Of a stretch of 63,261 nt of DNA, positions 34,163 to 43,876 are shown one piece after another. Position numbers and translations under genes: made by a program. The DNA lies in the NCBI GenBank assembly GCA_937944855.1, contig CALFAY010000029.1, positions 1 to 63,261 on the forward strand. Reading direction: 5' to 3'. The DNA is from an uncultured Planctomycetota bacterium. GTDB taxonomy: Bacteria; Planctomycetota; Planctomycetia; Gemmatales; HRBIN36. The notes beneath the pieces were generated by a model that did not search any database, was not told where the DNA came from, and was given only the letters and a program-made list of their open reading frames with translations. The first letter of the stretch is position 1. Each line of letters starts with the position of its first letter.

Positions 34163-35104
34163 ATGGCCAACCAGTATCAGGCCGCTCTGAATCGCCTGGC
34201 GGACAACATCGCATCGGTTTTACTTGGAAAACGGGACGCTATTCGGTTGGCAATCGTGACGCTGCTGGCCGAAGGGCATCTGCTTATCGAGGACGTTCCC
34301 GGGGTCGGAAAGACTTTGCTGGCCAAGGCGTTGGCCAAGAGCCTGAATTGCACCTTTCATCGGGTCCAGTTCACGCCCGACCTGCTGCCCAGCGACCTGA
34401 TCGGCACCAGCGTCTTTCACCAACCCAGCGGAGAGTTCATCTTCAAGCCGGGTCCTTTGTTTGCCAACGTGGTCCTGGCCGACGAGATCAACCGAGCAAC
34501 TCCCCGGACCCAGAGCGCGTTACTGGAGGCGATGTCGGATCGGCAGGTGTCCGTGGACGGCGTGACGCACCACTTGGAAGCGCCGTTCATCGTCATGGCG
34601 ACGCAGAACCCCTATGAGTTCGAGGGCACCTACGCCTTGCCGGAGAACCAGCTGGATCGCTTCGCCGTCCGGCTCAAGCTCGGCTACCCGGATCGCCGCC
34701 ATGAAAAGGAAGTCTTGACGCAGCATCGGGAAGGCGAGCCGGTGGACCACCTCCGGCCCGTGCTCTCCAAGGAAGAACTGATTCGCATGCAGGCGGCGGT
34801 TCGTCAAGTGCGCGTCGAGGACAGTTTGAATGAGTATTTGATGGACATCGTGGATGCGACCCGGTCGCGTGAGGAACTCTACCTGGGCGTGAGCACACGG
34901 GGAGCGCTGACGCTTTACCGCTGTGCTCAGGCTTTGGCCCTTTTCCACGGGCGGGACTATGTGATTCCCGACGACATCAAGAATCTGGCCGTGCCGGTGC
35001 TCTCGCATCGGGTCGTGTCTCGCGGCTTTCGGCAGAACGGCCGAGCCGACTCCGCGGCCGTCATTATCGAGCGGATTCTGGCGGAAACCCGGGTTCCTGT
35101 TTAA
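34163..35104 (+). CDS. MoxR-type AAA+ ATPase
   Basis: A 313-residue MoxR AAA+ ATPase, thought to act as a chaperone for von Willebrand or DUF58 partner proteins. Walker A GVGKT is at 47-51 within EDVPGVGKTLL; Walker B is LADEINRA; sensor motifs are in ATQNPYEFEGTYALPENQLD. The Met at 34163 is chosen for its GGAG site at 34154-34157; a GTG at 34139 is possible. DUF58 and transglutaminase genes follow, giving the usual MoxR-DUF58-TG operon. Confidence 0.93.
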   Translation: MANQYQAALNRLADNIASVLLGKRDAIRLAIVTLLAEGHLLIEDVPGVGKTLLAKALAKSLNCTFHRVQFTPDLLPSDLIGTSVFHQPSGEFIFKPGPLFANVVLADEINRATPRTQSALLEAMSDRQVSVDGVTHHLEAPFIVMATQNPYEFEGTYALPENQLDRFAVRLKLGYPDRRHEKEVLTQHREGEPVDHLRPVLSKEELIRMQAAVRQVRVEDSLNEYLMDIVDATRSREELYLGVSTRGALTLYRCAQALALFHGRDYVIPDDIKNLAVPVLSHRVVSRGFRQNGRADSAAVIIERILAETRVPV

Positions 35105-35154
35105 ACTGATGCGGGTTAAGAGATCGTGTCGCTTCTGATCCGTCGAGGCCCGGC

Positions 35155-36591
35155 GTGAACCAATCGCAGGCCGCTGTCAATCCGCGTTGCGCATCCGTCC
35201 GTCGGGTTACGACGCGCTTCCGTCCTACGGTCGAGGGGATGATCTGGCTCGCCGTCGCGGCTCTGCTTCTGTATCAGGGCTGGCTGCGGACAATCAACCT
35301 GATCGCCCTGCTGGCCTCGATTCTGATCGCGTTGTGGATCCTCAATGGGGCGGTGGTCTGGTCGTATCGCCGCCTGCGACAGGTCGCGGTTCGCCGGCAG
35401 GTGCACCAGGAGGTATTCGCGGGCCAGCCATTCGTCTATGAGTTGCAGATCGACAATCCGACGCGGCACAGCTTCCGCAACCTGACGGTGATCTGCCGCG
35501 ACCTTACCGTACCAACGGAAGGCTTCGTGCCGGTCCTGAAGCCGCGCTCCACGGCCAAGGCGTTCGGCGAGGGCAGCACCCCGCGACGAGGACGGCATCG
35601 CTGGGGACCCGTGGAAATCAGCAGCGGTTTCCCCTTCGGACTGTTCCGCCGCCGGGTCGAGATCGACGACAGCTTCGAGACGGTGGTGCTGCCCCGGTTG
35701 GGACATCTCGACTTGCAGCGCTTTCGACGTTTTTTGCTGGGCCGGACCGAATATGACGCCCGGCATCAACCCATGATCCGCCAACCGGGCAGCCAGACCG
35801 AGTTTCACGGGCTGCGCGAATTCCGCAGCGGGGACAGTCCCCGCTGGATTCACTGGCGAACCACGGCGCGAGTGGGCGAGCTGATGATCCGGGAATTCGA
35901 GGAGCCGCCGGCCAGCGATCTGGTGCTCGTGCTCGATCCCTGGCTTCCGGATCGCCCCGAGAAGCTGCGGAGGCAGCTGGACGAGGTGATTGCCACGAAC
36001 CGCGCCACGATTCGACGACTGCTGGCGTCCGGTCCACCTCCGTCGGCGGACAAGCGGAAGGCCAAAGAAACGTCCCTGGCCCGCAAAGAGTTGCCCTATC
36101 GCGTTCCGTTGGAGAACCTGGAAACGGCCATCAGCCTGGCAGCGACGGTTTGTTGGGAATGGAACCGCTTGGCCGGCGCCCGCATCAGCCTGCTTGTGTG
36201 GGATGGGCAATCGCCCCAATCCGTCCACAGCGACGGAACCTCGCAGGGGCTGTTGCGGCTGCTGGAACGCTTGGCCCTGGTCGAGGGCGGCCCGGGGCAC
36301 GATGTGGAAGCGCAACCCTGGGCGGATTCGCTGAAAAGCAGCCCGCTTTCCTCGGCTCCTGTGCTCGTCTTGACCACCCGGCCCGAGGCGACTTTTGGCG
36401 ATGGTCTGTGGCCGAGCGCGAATCGCCGAATAGTCTCGATTCGCATAGCCCAGGGAGAACAGGCCGAGTTTTTCGATGCCGGCCACGTTTCCGCAGGAGC
36501 GTCGCTTAACGGTTCCCTTGCGTTCGCCAACGGACACACGGCTGCCGAGGTTCCGGGCGTTCCTCCCCACCTTCCCAGGGAAACTGGCTGA
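35155..36591 (+). CDS. DUF58-domain membrane protein
   Basis: A 478-residue protein with two hydrophobic helices near residues 25-60 and a DUF58 core. The hallmark is the string GSQTEFHGLREFRSGDSPRWIHWRTTAR, where the family motif REFRxGDSPRxIHWR is seen. The C-terminal part resembles a von Willebrand factor A-like fold. The start is GTG at 35155. Such proteins are MoxR partners; in this operon it is followed by a transglutaminase-domain protein. The role in the cell envelope is inferred from family context. Confidence 0.9.
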   Translation: MNQSQAAVNPRCASVRRVTTRFRPTVEGMIWLAVAALLLYQGWLRTINLIALLASILIALWILNGAVVWSYRRLRQVAVRRQVHQEVFAGQPFVYELQIDNPTRHSFRNLTVICRDLTVPTEGFVPVLKPRSTAKAFGEGSTPRRGRHRWGPVEISSGFPFGLFRRRVEIDDSFETVVLPRLGHLDLQRFRRFLLGRTEYDARHQPMIRQPGSQTEFHGLREFRSGDSPRWIHWRTTARVGELMIREFEEPPASDLVLVLDPWLPDRPEKLRRQLDEVIATNRATIRRLLASGPPPSADKRKAKETSLARKELPYRVPLENLETAISLAATVCWEWNRLAGARISLLVWDGQSPQSVHSDGTSQGLLRLLERLALVEGGPGHDVEAQPWADSLKSSPLSSAPVLVLTTRPEATFGDGLWPSANRRIVSIRIAQGEQAEFFDAGHVSAGASLNGSLAFANGHTAAEVPGVPPHLPRETG

Positions 36592-36643
36592 GGCTCGCCG
36601 CGACGGGGAGGTTGAAGAAAAGGGAAGAGCACGAGGCAACAGC

Positions 36644-39106
36644 ATGGAGCGGCATTCCCTGTTTCGACTGACCACTTTTTTGAGCCTGTTGCTCTCGACC
36701 GCCTGCCTGGCCGTGGCTGAGGGGGCGGAAATGCCCAGCACGATCCCGTTTTTCGTCGTGATTGGGGCCGTGCTCGTGGCAGAGTATTTCAATGATGAGC
36801 GCTGGCTGTTGCCGATCTGGGCATCCAATCTTCTCGCTTTGGCGATCATCGCGGGGTGGGCGGTGTGGTTCGCCCTGGGAGCCGGAGCCACGGAAGAAGA
36901 CTTGCTGGCCCAGCTGCTGCCCCGCGCTGGTCCGCTGTTGGGCACTCTGCTAGTCGCCAAGCTCTTGCGTCCTAAGGAGGCTAACGATTACTGGATGCTG
37001 CACCTGCTCGGCTTGGTGCAGGTCGTGCTCGCTTCGGTTCTGGCTCTTCAGTCTCGCGTGGACCGCAAGAATCCCCTGTTCGTAATCTTGCTGGCGGCCT
37101 ACGTCTTCACGCTGGTCTGGTCGCTGCTGCACTTCGCCCGGAAGCGGGAAGAAGGCGGCCTCTCGTCGGCGGGCCGCGATCGGAAACCCCATCCGTCGGT
37201 CGGCCGATTCTTCTGGCGGGGAACTGCTCCGGCCCGACGATGGGATTTGCTTTCGGCCCTTCGCTGGTTCGTGATCGGCAGCGCCCTGGGGCTGATGATT
37301 TTCTTCAGTGTGCCCAGGCCGGGCATGGATTTGTCCGCGACGCTGATGCTGCCCGGGCCGACCCGGGCGCAGACGGGATTCAGTCCCGAATTGGATCTGA
37401 ATGAGACGACGCCCATTGAGATCAGCGACGAAGAGGTGATGCGGGTGGAGGCGACCGACGCCTCGGGACGACGGATCATGCTCGACTGCGACGGCCAACG
37501 CTGGCGGGGCGTGACGTGCAGCATCTATCAGCGCGGCCGGTGGGCTCCGATGCGCGGAGGAGAATCGCAAGTCCTTCAGCCGGCTTCCGAGCCGGTCGTG
37601 TCGGACAGCCAGGTGCGGTTGGCTTTCTATCTCGATGTTTCGCGCATTCAGACAGCGTGGTATGGGGGAGAAGCCGAGCGGGGTTGGGAGTTCTTCGACC
37701 GGACCACGACTCAGCCGATATTTTTGGCCGAGCCGGTGATCGCTTCGGGCCGCAATGCTCCCGCGGTGGGTCTGGAGAATGCGCGGGACCGCACTTCTGC
37801 GCTTTTGACCTATCGCCATCGGGAATGGACGATCTCGGTACCGACCGCTCGGCGTTCGCGGCGTCTGGCCTATACACAGGTGCTCGACATCGCTCAAGCA
37901 GGCCCGTCGGAATGGAGCCAGCCCACGAGCTTTCCCCTGCACCAGCCTGGCCCCCGCGACTATTGGGATTCGCTGTTGGCCCTGCCCTTGCCCGCGGAGG
38001 ACCTGCGGGCCTTGACGACGGCGGCTAGGGAAATCCTGCGTTCAGCCAACATCGACCCGAACGTGGACGAAGCACGGCTGACCAGCCAGCAGCGGCAGGA
38101 GCGGCGTATCGCCATCGCCCGAGCCTTGACGCAACGGCTCAACGCATCGCCGGACTTCGGATACACGCTGGAACGGCCGCGGCAGGATCTGGAACGCGAT
38201 CCCACCGTTGATTTTCTGCTCAACACCAAGGCGGGCCATTGCGGCATGTATGCTTCCGCCCTGGCCCTGATGCTGCGTACGCAGAAGATACCGTCCCGGG
38301 TGGTGATCGGATTCCGTGGTGCGCGCTGGTACAACGTGGGTGAATACCACTCCGTGTGCCAGTTCCATGCCCACGCATGGGTCGAAGCCTTCATCGAAGA
38401 TGCCGACTCGCCGCCGGTCCCGCCGCGCTTGGTGCCCGGGTCGGTCGTCGGCAGGAACTCCCAGGCGAACAACGTTCAGCCAGTCACGGGCCGATGGCTG
38501 ACGCTCGACCCGACCCCCGGAGGCGGCACGGCGGCCATCGCCGGCTTTTCCGCGGCCGAACTGTGGCGGGATTTCGTGCATTTCCTCCGCTACTTGTGGG
38601 AGTTTTTCATCCTGGAATACAGCGGCGACACGCAGCAGACGCGGATCCTGGCGCAACTGCGGAGCTTGTTCGACGCCCGGGAATTGACCGCCTTCTGGAG
38701 AAACTTGACGCTCCTGTTCCAGAATGCCGCCTGGTTCCGGGTCATAGTCTGGATCGCCTTGGGAGTGCTGGTGGTCCTATTAGCGATACCGCTGCGACGT
38801 TTGGTCTGGGCGTGGAGGCGCACCAGCCGACCGGTCGCGGTTCCAGGGTTCTTCGGCGAGTTGTTGCGCATCCTGGCACGGGTAGGATGGAAGCCCGAGC
38901 CGTCGCAGACGCCGGCGGAGTTCGCGGAGAAAGTCGCCTCGTGGTTGCAGGAGTCGCCGCGGACCGTGGGCGTCCGTGATGTCCCGCTGGTGGTGGTCAG
39001 CGACTATTACGCCGTTCGCTTCGGCCAGCGTCAGCTTTCGGCGGAGGAATCGGCTCGCCTCCGCCACCAGTTGAGCCAACTGCAATCCGCCCTGGGAAGC
39101 AGGTGA
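36644..39106 (+). CDS. Membrane transglutaminase-domain protein (DUF3488/TGc/DUF4129)
   Basis: An 820-residue protein. The N-terminus has several membrane helices (DUF3488-like, about residues 5-200), then a large periplasmic region with a transglutaminase core. The catalytic Cys is in AGHCGMYASALALMLR, His in FHAHAWVEAF and Asp in WLTLDPTPGG. A final membrane helix (about 700-720) precedes a DUF4129-like C-terminal helical domain. The start at 36644 (MERHSLFRLTTFLSL) is favoured as a membrane N-terminus. It is the third gene of the MoxR operon; the substrate is unknown. Confidence 0.9.
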   Translation: MERHSLFRLTTFLSLLLSTACLAVAEGAEMPSTIPFFVVIGAVLVAEYFNDERWLLPIWASNLLALAIIAGWAVWFALGAGATEEDLLAQLLPRAGPLLGTLLVAKLLRPKEANDYWMLHLLGLVQVVLASVLALQSRVDRKNPLFVILLAAYVFTLVWSLLHFARKREEGGLSSAGRDRKPHPSVGRFFWRGTAPARRWDLLSALRWFVIGSALGLMIFFSVPRPGMDLSATLMLPGPTRAQTGFSPELDLNETTPIEISDEEVMRVEATDASGRRIMLDCDGQRWRGVTCSIYQRGRWAPMRGGESQVLQPASEPVVSDSQVRLAFYLDVSRIQTAWYGGEAERGWEFFDRTTTQPIFLAEPVIASGRNAPAVGLENARDRTSALLTYRHREWTISVPTARRSRRLAYTQVLDIAQAGPSEWSQPTSFPLHQPGPRDYWDSLLALPLPAEDLRALTTAAREILRSANIDPNVDEARLTSQQRQERRIAIARALTQRLNASPDFGYTLERPRQDLERDPTVDFLLNTKAGHCGMYASALALMLRTQKIPSRVVIGFRGARWYNVGEYHSVCQFHAHAWVEAFIEDADSPPVPPRLVPGSVVGRNSQANNVQPVTGRWLTLDPTPGGGTAAIAGFSAAELWRDFVHFLRYLWEFFILEYSGDTQQTRILAQLRSLFDARELTAFWRNLTLLFQNAAWFRVIVWIALGVLVVLLAIPLRRLVWAWRRTSRPVAVPGFFGELLRILARVGWKPEPSQTPAEFAEKVASWLQESPRTVGVRDVPLVVVSDYYAVRFGQRQLSAEESARLRHQLSQLQSALGSR

Positions 39107-39110
39107 AGCG

Positions 39111-39680
39111 ATGGCCCGTGGTGCCATGATGCAGGCGACGACGACCGGACTGCTCGTCATCGACGTGCAGGAAAAACTGCTGCCGTTGATCCCAGAGCGG
39201 GAACGGTTGGTGCTCAACATCCGCTTTCTGATCGACGCAGCGGAGTTATTCGGCATTCTGATCCAGGCGACAGAGCAGTATCCGAAGGGACTCGGTGCGA
39301 CGGTCGCGGAACTGGCTGGCCGCTTACCGCCTCGTCCGGAAAAGACCGCCTTCAGTTGTTGCGCCATTCCCGAGGTGCCGCAGCGCTTTGCCGAGGCCGG
39401 ACGAAAGCAAGTCCTGCTGGCGGGCATCGAGGCCCACGTCTGCGTGCAACAGACGGCCCTCGAGCTTTTGCACCGCGGCTTCGAGGTTTTCATCGCCGCC
39501 GATGCCGTGGCCAGCCGTTACGTTGTGGACCGCGATTTCGCCCTGCGACGGCTTGAGCAAGCTGGTTGCGTCCTTACAACAACGGAGGCGGCGGCCTTCG
39601 AATGGGCGGGCCGAGCGGGAACGGAGCCTTTCCGCACTCTCAGCCGGCTCGTGCAGGAGCGGATGAAGTTTCTGACCTGA
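39111..39680 (+). CDS. Isochorismatase-like cysteine hydrolase
   Basis: A 189-residue cysteine hydrolase of the isochorismatase family. The Asp of the catalytic triad is in [10 protein letters not shown], the Lys in [10 protein letters not shown], and the Cys in [12 protein letters not shown]. The C-terminus continues beyond the usual family core. The start is four bases after the stop of the transglutaminase gene; further Met codons at 39126 and 39129 are alternatives. These enzymes hydrolyse amides or ester-like bonds such as in nicotinamide or isochorismate; the substrate here is not determined. Confidence 0.88.
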   Translation: MARGAMMQATTTGLLVIDVQEKLLPLIPERERLVLNIRFLIDAAELFGILIQATEQYPKGLGATVAELAGRLPPRPEKTAFSCCAIPEVPQRFAEAGRKQVLLAGIEAHVCVQQTALELLHRGFEVFIAADAVASRYVVDRDFALRRLEQAGCVLTTTEAAAFEWAGRAGTEPFRTLSRLVQERMKFLT

Positions 39681-39714
39681 CCGCCGGACGAGTTCGCGCC
39701 TGGGAGAAAAGCAC

Positions 39715-40908
39715 ATGCCCGCGACAGTCGGTGAACTGAATCCGTCCCCCCGCATCCTGATGGGACCGGGTCCCAGCGAGGTGCATCCTCGCGTGCTTCG
39801 GGCCATGACCACGCCGCTGTTGGGGCATCTCGATCCGGAGTTTCTCGGCGTCATGAATGAGACGCAGGAGATGCTCCGGCAGGTATTTCAAACCAAAAAC
39901 CCGCTTACGTTCCCGGTCAGCGGCACCGGCAGCGCCGGCATGGAAACCTGCGTCGTCAACCTGATCGAGCCGGGCGACCGGATGATCGTGTGCGTCAACG
40001 GCGTCTTCGGCCAGCGCATGGTGGACGTGGCTCAGCGGGCCGGAGCCGAGGTCACGGTCCTGGAGCGTCCCTGGGGCACCGCTTTCGAGTTCGATCAGAT
40101 TCGGGACGCCCTAGCTCGTGTACGGCCCAAGGTGCTTGGCATCGTCCACGCCGAGACGTCCACCGGCGCCTGGCAGCAGATGGCCGGCCTGGGTCGGCTG
40201 TGTCACGAGTATGACGCTCTTCTTCTGGTGGACACGGTCACGTCGCTGGGCGGCGTGCCGGTCGAGATCGACGCCTGGGAAGCGGACGCCGTGTACAGCG
40301 GAACGCAGAAATGCCTCAGCTGTCCGCCTGGCCTGTCGCCGGTCAGCTTCAGCGTGCGGGCCGTCGAGGCCATCAACCGCCGTAAGCACAAGGTCCAGAG
40401 CTGGTATCTGGACATGGGCATGGTCCAGCGGTACTGGGGCGAAGAACGGTTTTATCACCATACGGCGCCGATCACGATGGTGTATGCCCTGCGGGAAGCC
40501 CTGCGGATCGTGGTCGAGGAGGGACTTCCGGCCCGCTTCGCCCGGCACGCCCTGAATCATCAAGCCCTCAAGGCCGGATTGTCGGCCATGAATCTGCCAT
40601 ATTTCACTGCCGAGGGATGTCAGCTGCCGCAGTTGAACGCCGTCCGGATCCCGGAGGGCGTGGACGATCTGGCGGTGCGGAAGCGGCTGTTGAGTGAGTT
40701 CGGCATCGAGATCGGCGGGGGCCTGGGCGAATTCAAGGGCAAGATCTGGCGCATCGGTCTGATGGGTCACGGCAGCCGCCCGCAGAACGTCTTTCTGGTT
40801 CTCGCAGCACTCGAAAAGTGTCTGGCGGATTGCGGGGCAGCGGTGCGGCCGGGGTCCGGCGTCGGAGCCGCGGAAAAGGTGTACGCCCAATCGGGAGGCA
40901 CAGGATGA
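39715..40908 (+). CDS. Alanine-glyoxylate/serine-pyruvate-type aminotransferase
   Basis: A 397-residue PLP-dependent class V aminotransferase similar to AGXT and serine-glyoxylate aminotransferase. Early motif [20 protein letters not shown] is typical. [29 protein letters not shown], and the PLP lysine K199 in [10 protein letters not shown] are seen. It has a GGAGAAAAG site before the ATG. The stop overlaps the start of the DUF393 gene (ATGA). Likely photorespiration-like or glycine/serine interconversion; exact amino donor uncertain. Confidence 0.93.
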   Translation: MPATVGELNPSPRILMGPGPSEVHPRVLRAMTTPLLGHLDPEFLGVMNETQEMLRQVFQTKNPLTFPVSGTGSAGMETCVVNLIEPGDRMIVCVNGVFGQRMVDVAQRAGAEVTVLERPWGTAFEFDQIRDALARVRPKVLGIVHAETSTGAWQQMAGLGRLCHEYDALLLVDTVTSLGGVPVEIDAWEADAVYSGTQKCLSCPPGLSPVSFSVRAVEAINRRKHKVQSWYLDMGMVQRYWGEERFYHHTAPITMVYALREALRIVVEEGLPARFARHALNHQALKAGLSAMNLPYFTAEGCQLPQLNAVRIPEGVDDLAVRKRLLSEFGIEIGGGLGEFKGKIWRIGLMGHGSRPQNVFLVLAALEKCLADCGAAVRPGSGVGAAEKVYAQSGGTG

Positions 40909-41378
40909 ACTCGGCAACGGTGCCGGCCAGCCCTGAAACCGATGGACGGGTCGCGTCCGGAGCAGCCGCAGCGCACCATGAGCCGGAGCCGCCGATCATC
41001 TTCTTCGACGGTGTGTGCGGCCTGTGCAACCGCTTCGTGGACACGGTTCTTCGTGCCGACCGAAAGGGCATCTTTCGCTTCGCTCCGTTACAAGGGGAGA
41101 CGGCCAAGGTCCTCCTGACGCCGCTCCCCGAAGATGACCGGACCTGGAGCGTGGTGTATCGCGATGCTCAGGGGACGTTTCGGGAGTCGGATGCGGTCCT
41201 GAGAGTGTTGCGGCGGCTGGGCGGATGGTGGAGGGTGTTGGCCGTCCTGGAGTGCGTTCCCCGCCCTATTCGGGACGGAGTTTATCGCCTGGTCGCCCGA
41301 AACCGTTATCGTTGGTTCGGCAAACGCCCGGCCTGTCGGCTGCCGACGCCGGAAGAGCGGGCCAGATTTCTGCCCTGA
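40905..41378 (+). CDS. DUF393 (DCC family) thiol-disulfide protein
   Basis: A 157-residue protein of the DUF393/DCC family. The motif DGVCGLCN carries a CxxC pair (C38, C41), here GVC instead of the usual DC. Downstream [13 protein letters not shown] and the late stretch [20 protein letters not shown] are family-typical. The ATG overlaps the aminotransferase stop (ATGA), indicating coupling. It is probably a cytosolic thiol-disulfide oxidoreductase; the N-terminal 28 residues are a low-complexity extension. Confidence 0.87.
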   Translation: MNSATVPASPETDGRVASGAAAAHHEPEPPIIFFDGVCGLCNRFVDTVLRADRKGIFRFAPLQGETAKVLLTPLPEDDRTWSVVYRDAQGTFRESDAVLRVLRRLGGWWRVLAVLECVPRPIRDGVYRLVARNRYRWFGKRPACRLPTPEERARFLP

Positions 41379-41408
41379 CGGGCTGGAACCTGGGGTTCGT
41401 CAAGCGCT

Positions 41409-42419
41409 ATGAATCCTCCCGGAGCTGCATTCCCGGCCTTGCGGTTGCGTCGCCTGCGTCAGCATCCGATCCTTCGGGATATGGTGCGGGAAACGACGCT
41501 GGACGTTGGCGATCTGATTCAGCCGTTCTTCGTCCGATCCGGCCGGGGAGTGCGCCGCGAAATCGCCTCCATGCCGGGGCAGTTCCAACTCAGTGTCGAT
41601 CAGTTGCTGCAGGAAGCGGAAGCAGTCCGAAATCTCGGCATCCGAGCGTGCATTCTCTTTGGCATTCCGGAGAGCAAGGACGCCGCCGGCTCCCCTGCCC
41701 TGCGGGACGATTGCATCGTCGCTCAAGCAGTGCGTGCCTTGAAACGCGCCGTACCGGACCTGGTGGTGATCACGGACGAATGCTTTTGCGAGTACACAGA
41801 CCACGGGCATTGCGGCATTTTAAGCAAACGTACCGGTCGGCTGGACGTGGACAACGACCGCACCCTGGAGATTCTCGCTCAGCAATGCGTGGTCCATGCC
41901 CGGGCCGGGGCCGACGTCGTTGCCCCCAGCGGCATGATGGATGGGATGGTGCGTGCCATTCGGGCCGGACTCGATGCCGCCGGGTTCGACCATGTCCCCA
42001 TTCTCAGTTACGCCGCCAAGTATGCCTCGGCTTTTTATGGGCCGTTCCGGGAAGCAGCCGAGTCCCCGCCCCACTTCGGCGACCGCCGGAGCTACCAGAT
42101 GGACCCCGCCAACAGCGACGAAGCCTTGCGGGAAGTCGCCCTCGACCTGGCGGAAGGGGCGGATGTCGTCATGGTCAAACCGGCCCTGCCCTACCTGGAC
42201 ATCATCCGCCGCGTCAAGGATCGCTTCCAGGTTCCCGTAGCGGCCTATAATGTCAGCGGTGAATATGCCCTGGTCAAAGCTGCCTCCGAGCGCGGGTGGA
42301 TCGACGAGAAACGGATCGTCATCGAGGTGCTGACGTCCATCAAACGGGCCGGGGCTGATATGATTCTCTCCTACCATGCCCGCGAAGTCGCTGAATGGCT
42401 CCGTGAAGCAAAGTCATAA
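41409..42419 (+). CDS. hemB: Porphobilinogen synthase
   Basis: A 336-residue delta-aminolevulinic acid dehydratase that condenses two ALA into porphobilinogen for haem and tetrapyrroles. Active-site lysines are K204 ([14 protein letters not shown]) and K257 ([10 protein letters not shown]). The zinc-binding region [14 protein letters not shown] has the cysteines of the Zn-dependent class. The start at 41409 gives the usual N-terminal arm ([20 protein letters not shown]). It lies 30 bases downstream of the DUF393 gene. Confidence 0.97.
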   Translation: MNPPGAAFPALRLRRLRQHPILRDMVRETTLDVGDLIQPFFVRSGRGVRREIASMPGQFQLSVDQLLQEAEAVRNLGIRACILFGIPESKDAAGSPALRDDCIVAQAVRALKRAVPDLVVITDECFCEYTDHGHCGILSKRTGRLDVDNDRTLEILAQQCVVHARAGADVVAPSGMMDGMVRAIRAGLDAAGFDHVPILSYAAKYASAFYGPFREAAESPPHFGDRRSYQMDPANSDEALREVALDLAEGADVVMVKPALPYLDIIRRVKDRFQVPVAAYNVSGEYALVKAASERGWIDEKRIVIEVLTSIKRAGADMILSYHAREVAEWLREAKS

Positions 42420-42442
42420 CCTTCTCGACCGACCGGCTGCGT

Positions 42443-42465
42443 GCTCAGTTTTGCAAAGACTGAGC
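42443..42465 (+). terminator. Candidate stem-loop after hemB
   Basis: GCTCAGT (42443-42449) pairs perfectly with ACTGAGC (42459-42465) around a nine-base loop. It lies 24 bases after the hemB stop. There is no T-run behind it, so it is a weak terminator candidate. Confidence 0.35.
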
Positions 42466-42579
42466 GGAAATACGGCTGCCACCTGGGGCCGTGCTAAACT
42501 TGTTGGGCCGCTGACAGGTATGGGAGGGTGACGGACGAACGGAGGCGGGCTTACGGATCAGCGAGGAGCGGTACAGCCC

Positions 42580-43851
42580 ATGCGGTTTCCCTGGAAGACT
42601 CTGCTGTTTGTGGCGCTTCTGACGGCTGGAGGCGTCTTTGGTTACAACCCGGCCCGAGAAGCGTGGGAATACTACACGACGCCGAAATTCCGGACGGCGG
42701 AGGTCACGCGGGGAACCATCATCTCCGTGGTCGATGCCACCGGCACGGTCCAACCTGTGCAGTCCGTGACGGTCGGCTCTTTCGTTTCCGGGCCGATCGA
42801 GGCGATCTATGTGGACTACAACGATGTAGTCAAGAAAGGCCAGCTGCTGGCCAAGATTGACCCGCGTCTGTACGAGGCCAACGTGGCACGGGACCGGGCC
42901 ACGCTGGCGACGCAGAAGGCGGCGGTCGCCCGGGTCAAGGCCGAGCTTCAGCGGGCCATCAACGACGAAAAACGGGCCATCGCCCTGCGGCAGCAAAACA
43001 AGGAGTTCATCTCCGATGCCGAGATGGATCAGTTCAAGTTCAACCGCATGGCCCTGGAGGCCCAACTGATCGTGGCCGAGGCTTCCGTCGAGCAAGCTGA
43101 AGGCAACCTGAAGAACTCCGAGGCCAACCTGGAGTATACGGAAATCCGTTCGCCGGTGGACGGTATCATCATCAACCGGAAGATCGACCCAGGCCAGACC
43201 CTGGCCGCAGCCTTCCAGACGCCGGAACTGTTCGTTGTCGCTCCCGACATGCGGACACGCATGCATATCGTCGCCTCCGTGGACGAGGCCGACATCGGCA
43301 TGATTCGCCGCGCTCAGGAACGCAAGCTGCCGGTGCATTTTACGGTCGATGCCTATCCCGACGACTTATTCACCGGCGAAATCCACCAAATCCGCATGAG
43401 TTCGACCACGGTGCAGAACGTCGTCACCTATCCGGTGATTGTGGCAGCCCCGAATCCGGAGTTGAAACTGCTTCCAGGCATGACGGCCAGCATCTCGTTC
43501 CAGGTCGAGGAGCCGCGGGAAGGTTTACGGATTCCCAATGCCGCTCTGCGGTTCTATCCGCCTCGGGACCTGGTCCATCCCGACGATCGGCCGCTCTTGG
43601 AAGGAGCGGAGGCCAACGGCCGACGCAGCGAAAGAGTCGCTTCGGATACGGCCCAGGAAGCCCCCAGCGCCATGGCCAAGGCCGAGGCGCGTCGGAACCG
43701 CACCCGCCGCCATGTCTGGGTCCAGGAGGGCAAGTACCTGCGGGCCATCGAGGTCCGTACCGGACCCAGCGACCACAAATACACCGCTCTGGAAGAGGGC
43801 AATCTGCACGAGGGACAGCAATTGGTCATCGGCGTCAAGAAGGGCGAGTGA
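42580..43851 (+). CDS. MacA-like periplasmic adaptor (HlyD family)
   Basis: A 423-residue membrane-fusion protein. An N-terminal membrane anchor (LLFVALLTAGGVFGYN) leads to the lipoyl-type hairpin, with VDATGTVQPVQSVTVGSFVSG and a coiled-coil helical hairpin around residues 95-185, followed by a beta barrel (EYTEIRSPVDGIIINRKIDPGQ-like segment) and a C-terminal domain. It resembles MacA of the MacAB efflux systems, which links an inner-membrane ABC transporter to the outer membrane. The MacB-like permease follows 25 bases later, but no separate ATPase gene is found. Confidence 0.9.
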   Translation: MRFPWKTLLFVALLTAGGVFGYNPAREAWEYYTTPKFRTAEVTRGTIISVVDATGTVQPVQSVTVGSFVSGPIEAIYVDYNDVVKKGQLLAKIDPRLYEANVARDRATLATQKAAVARVKAELQRAINDEKRAIALRQQNKEFISDAEMDQFKFNRMALEAQLIVAEASVEQAEGNLKNSEANLEYTEIRSPVDGIIINRKIDPGQTLAAAFQTPELFVVAPDMRTRMHIVASVDEADIGMIRRAQERKLPVHFTVDAYPDDLFTGEIHQIRMSSTTVQNVVTYPVIVAAPNPELKLLPGMTASISFQVEEPREGLRIPNAALRFYPPRDLVHPDDRPLLEGAEANGRRSERVASDTAQEAPSAMAKAEARRNRTRRHVWVQEGKYLRAIEVRTGPSDHKYTALEEGNLHEGQQLVIGVKKGE

Positions 43852-43876
43852 CGTGTTCAAGCGGGAGTGATTCTTC

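Noticed and set aside
35116..36960. A 614-codon minus-strand frame
   Set aside because: Antisense to the DUF58 gene with its REFRxGDSPRxIHWR motif; a shadow.
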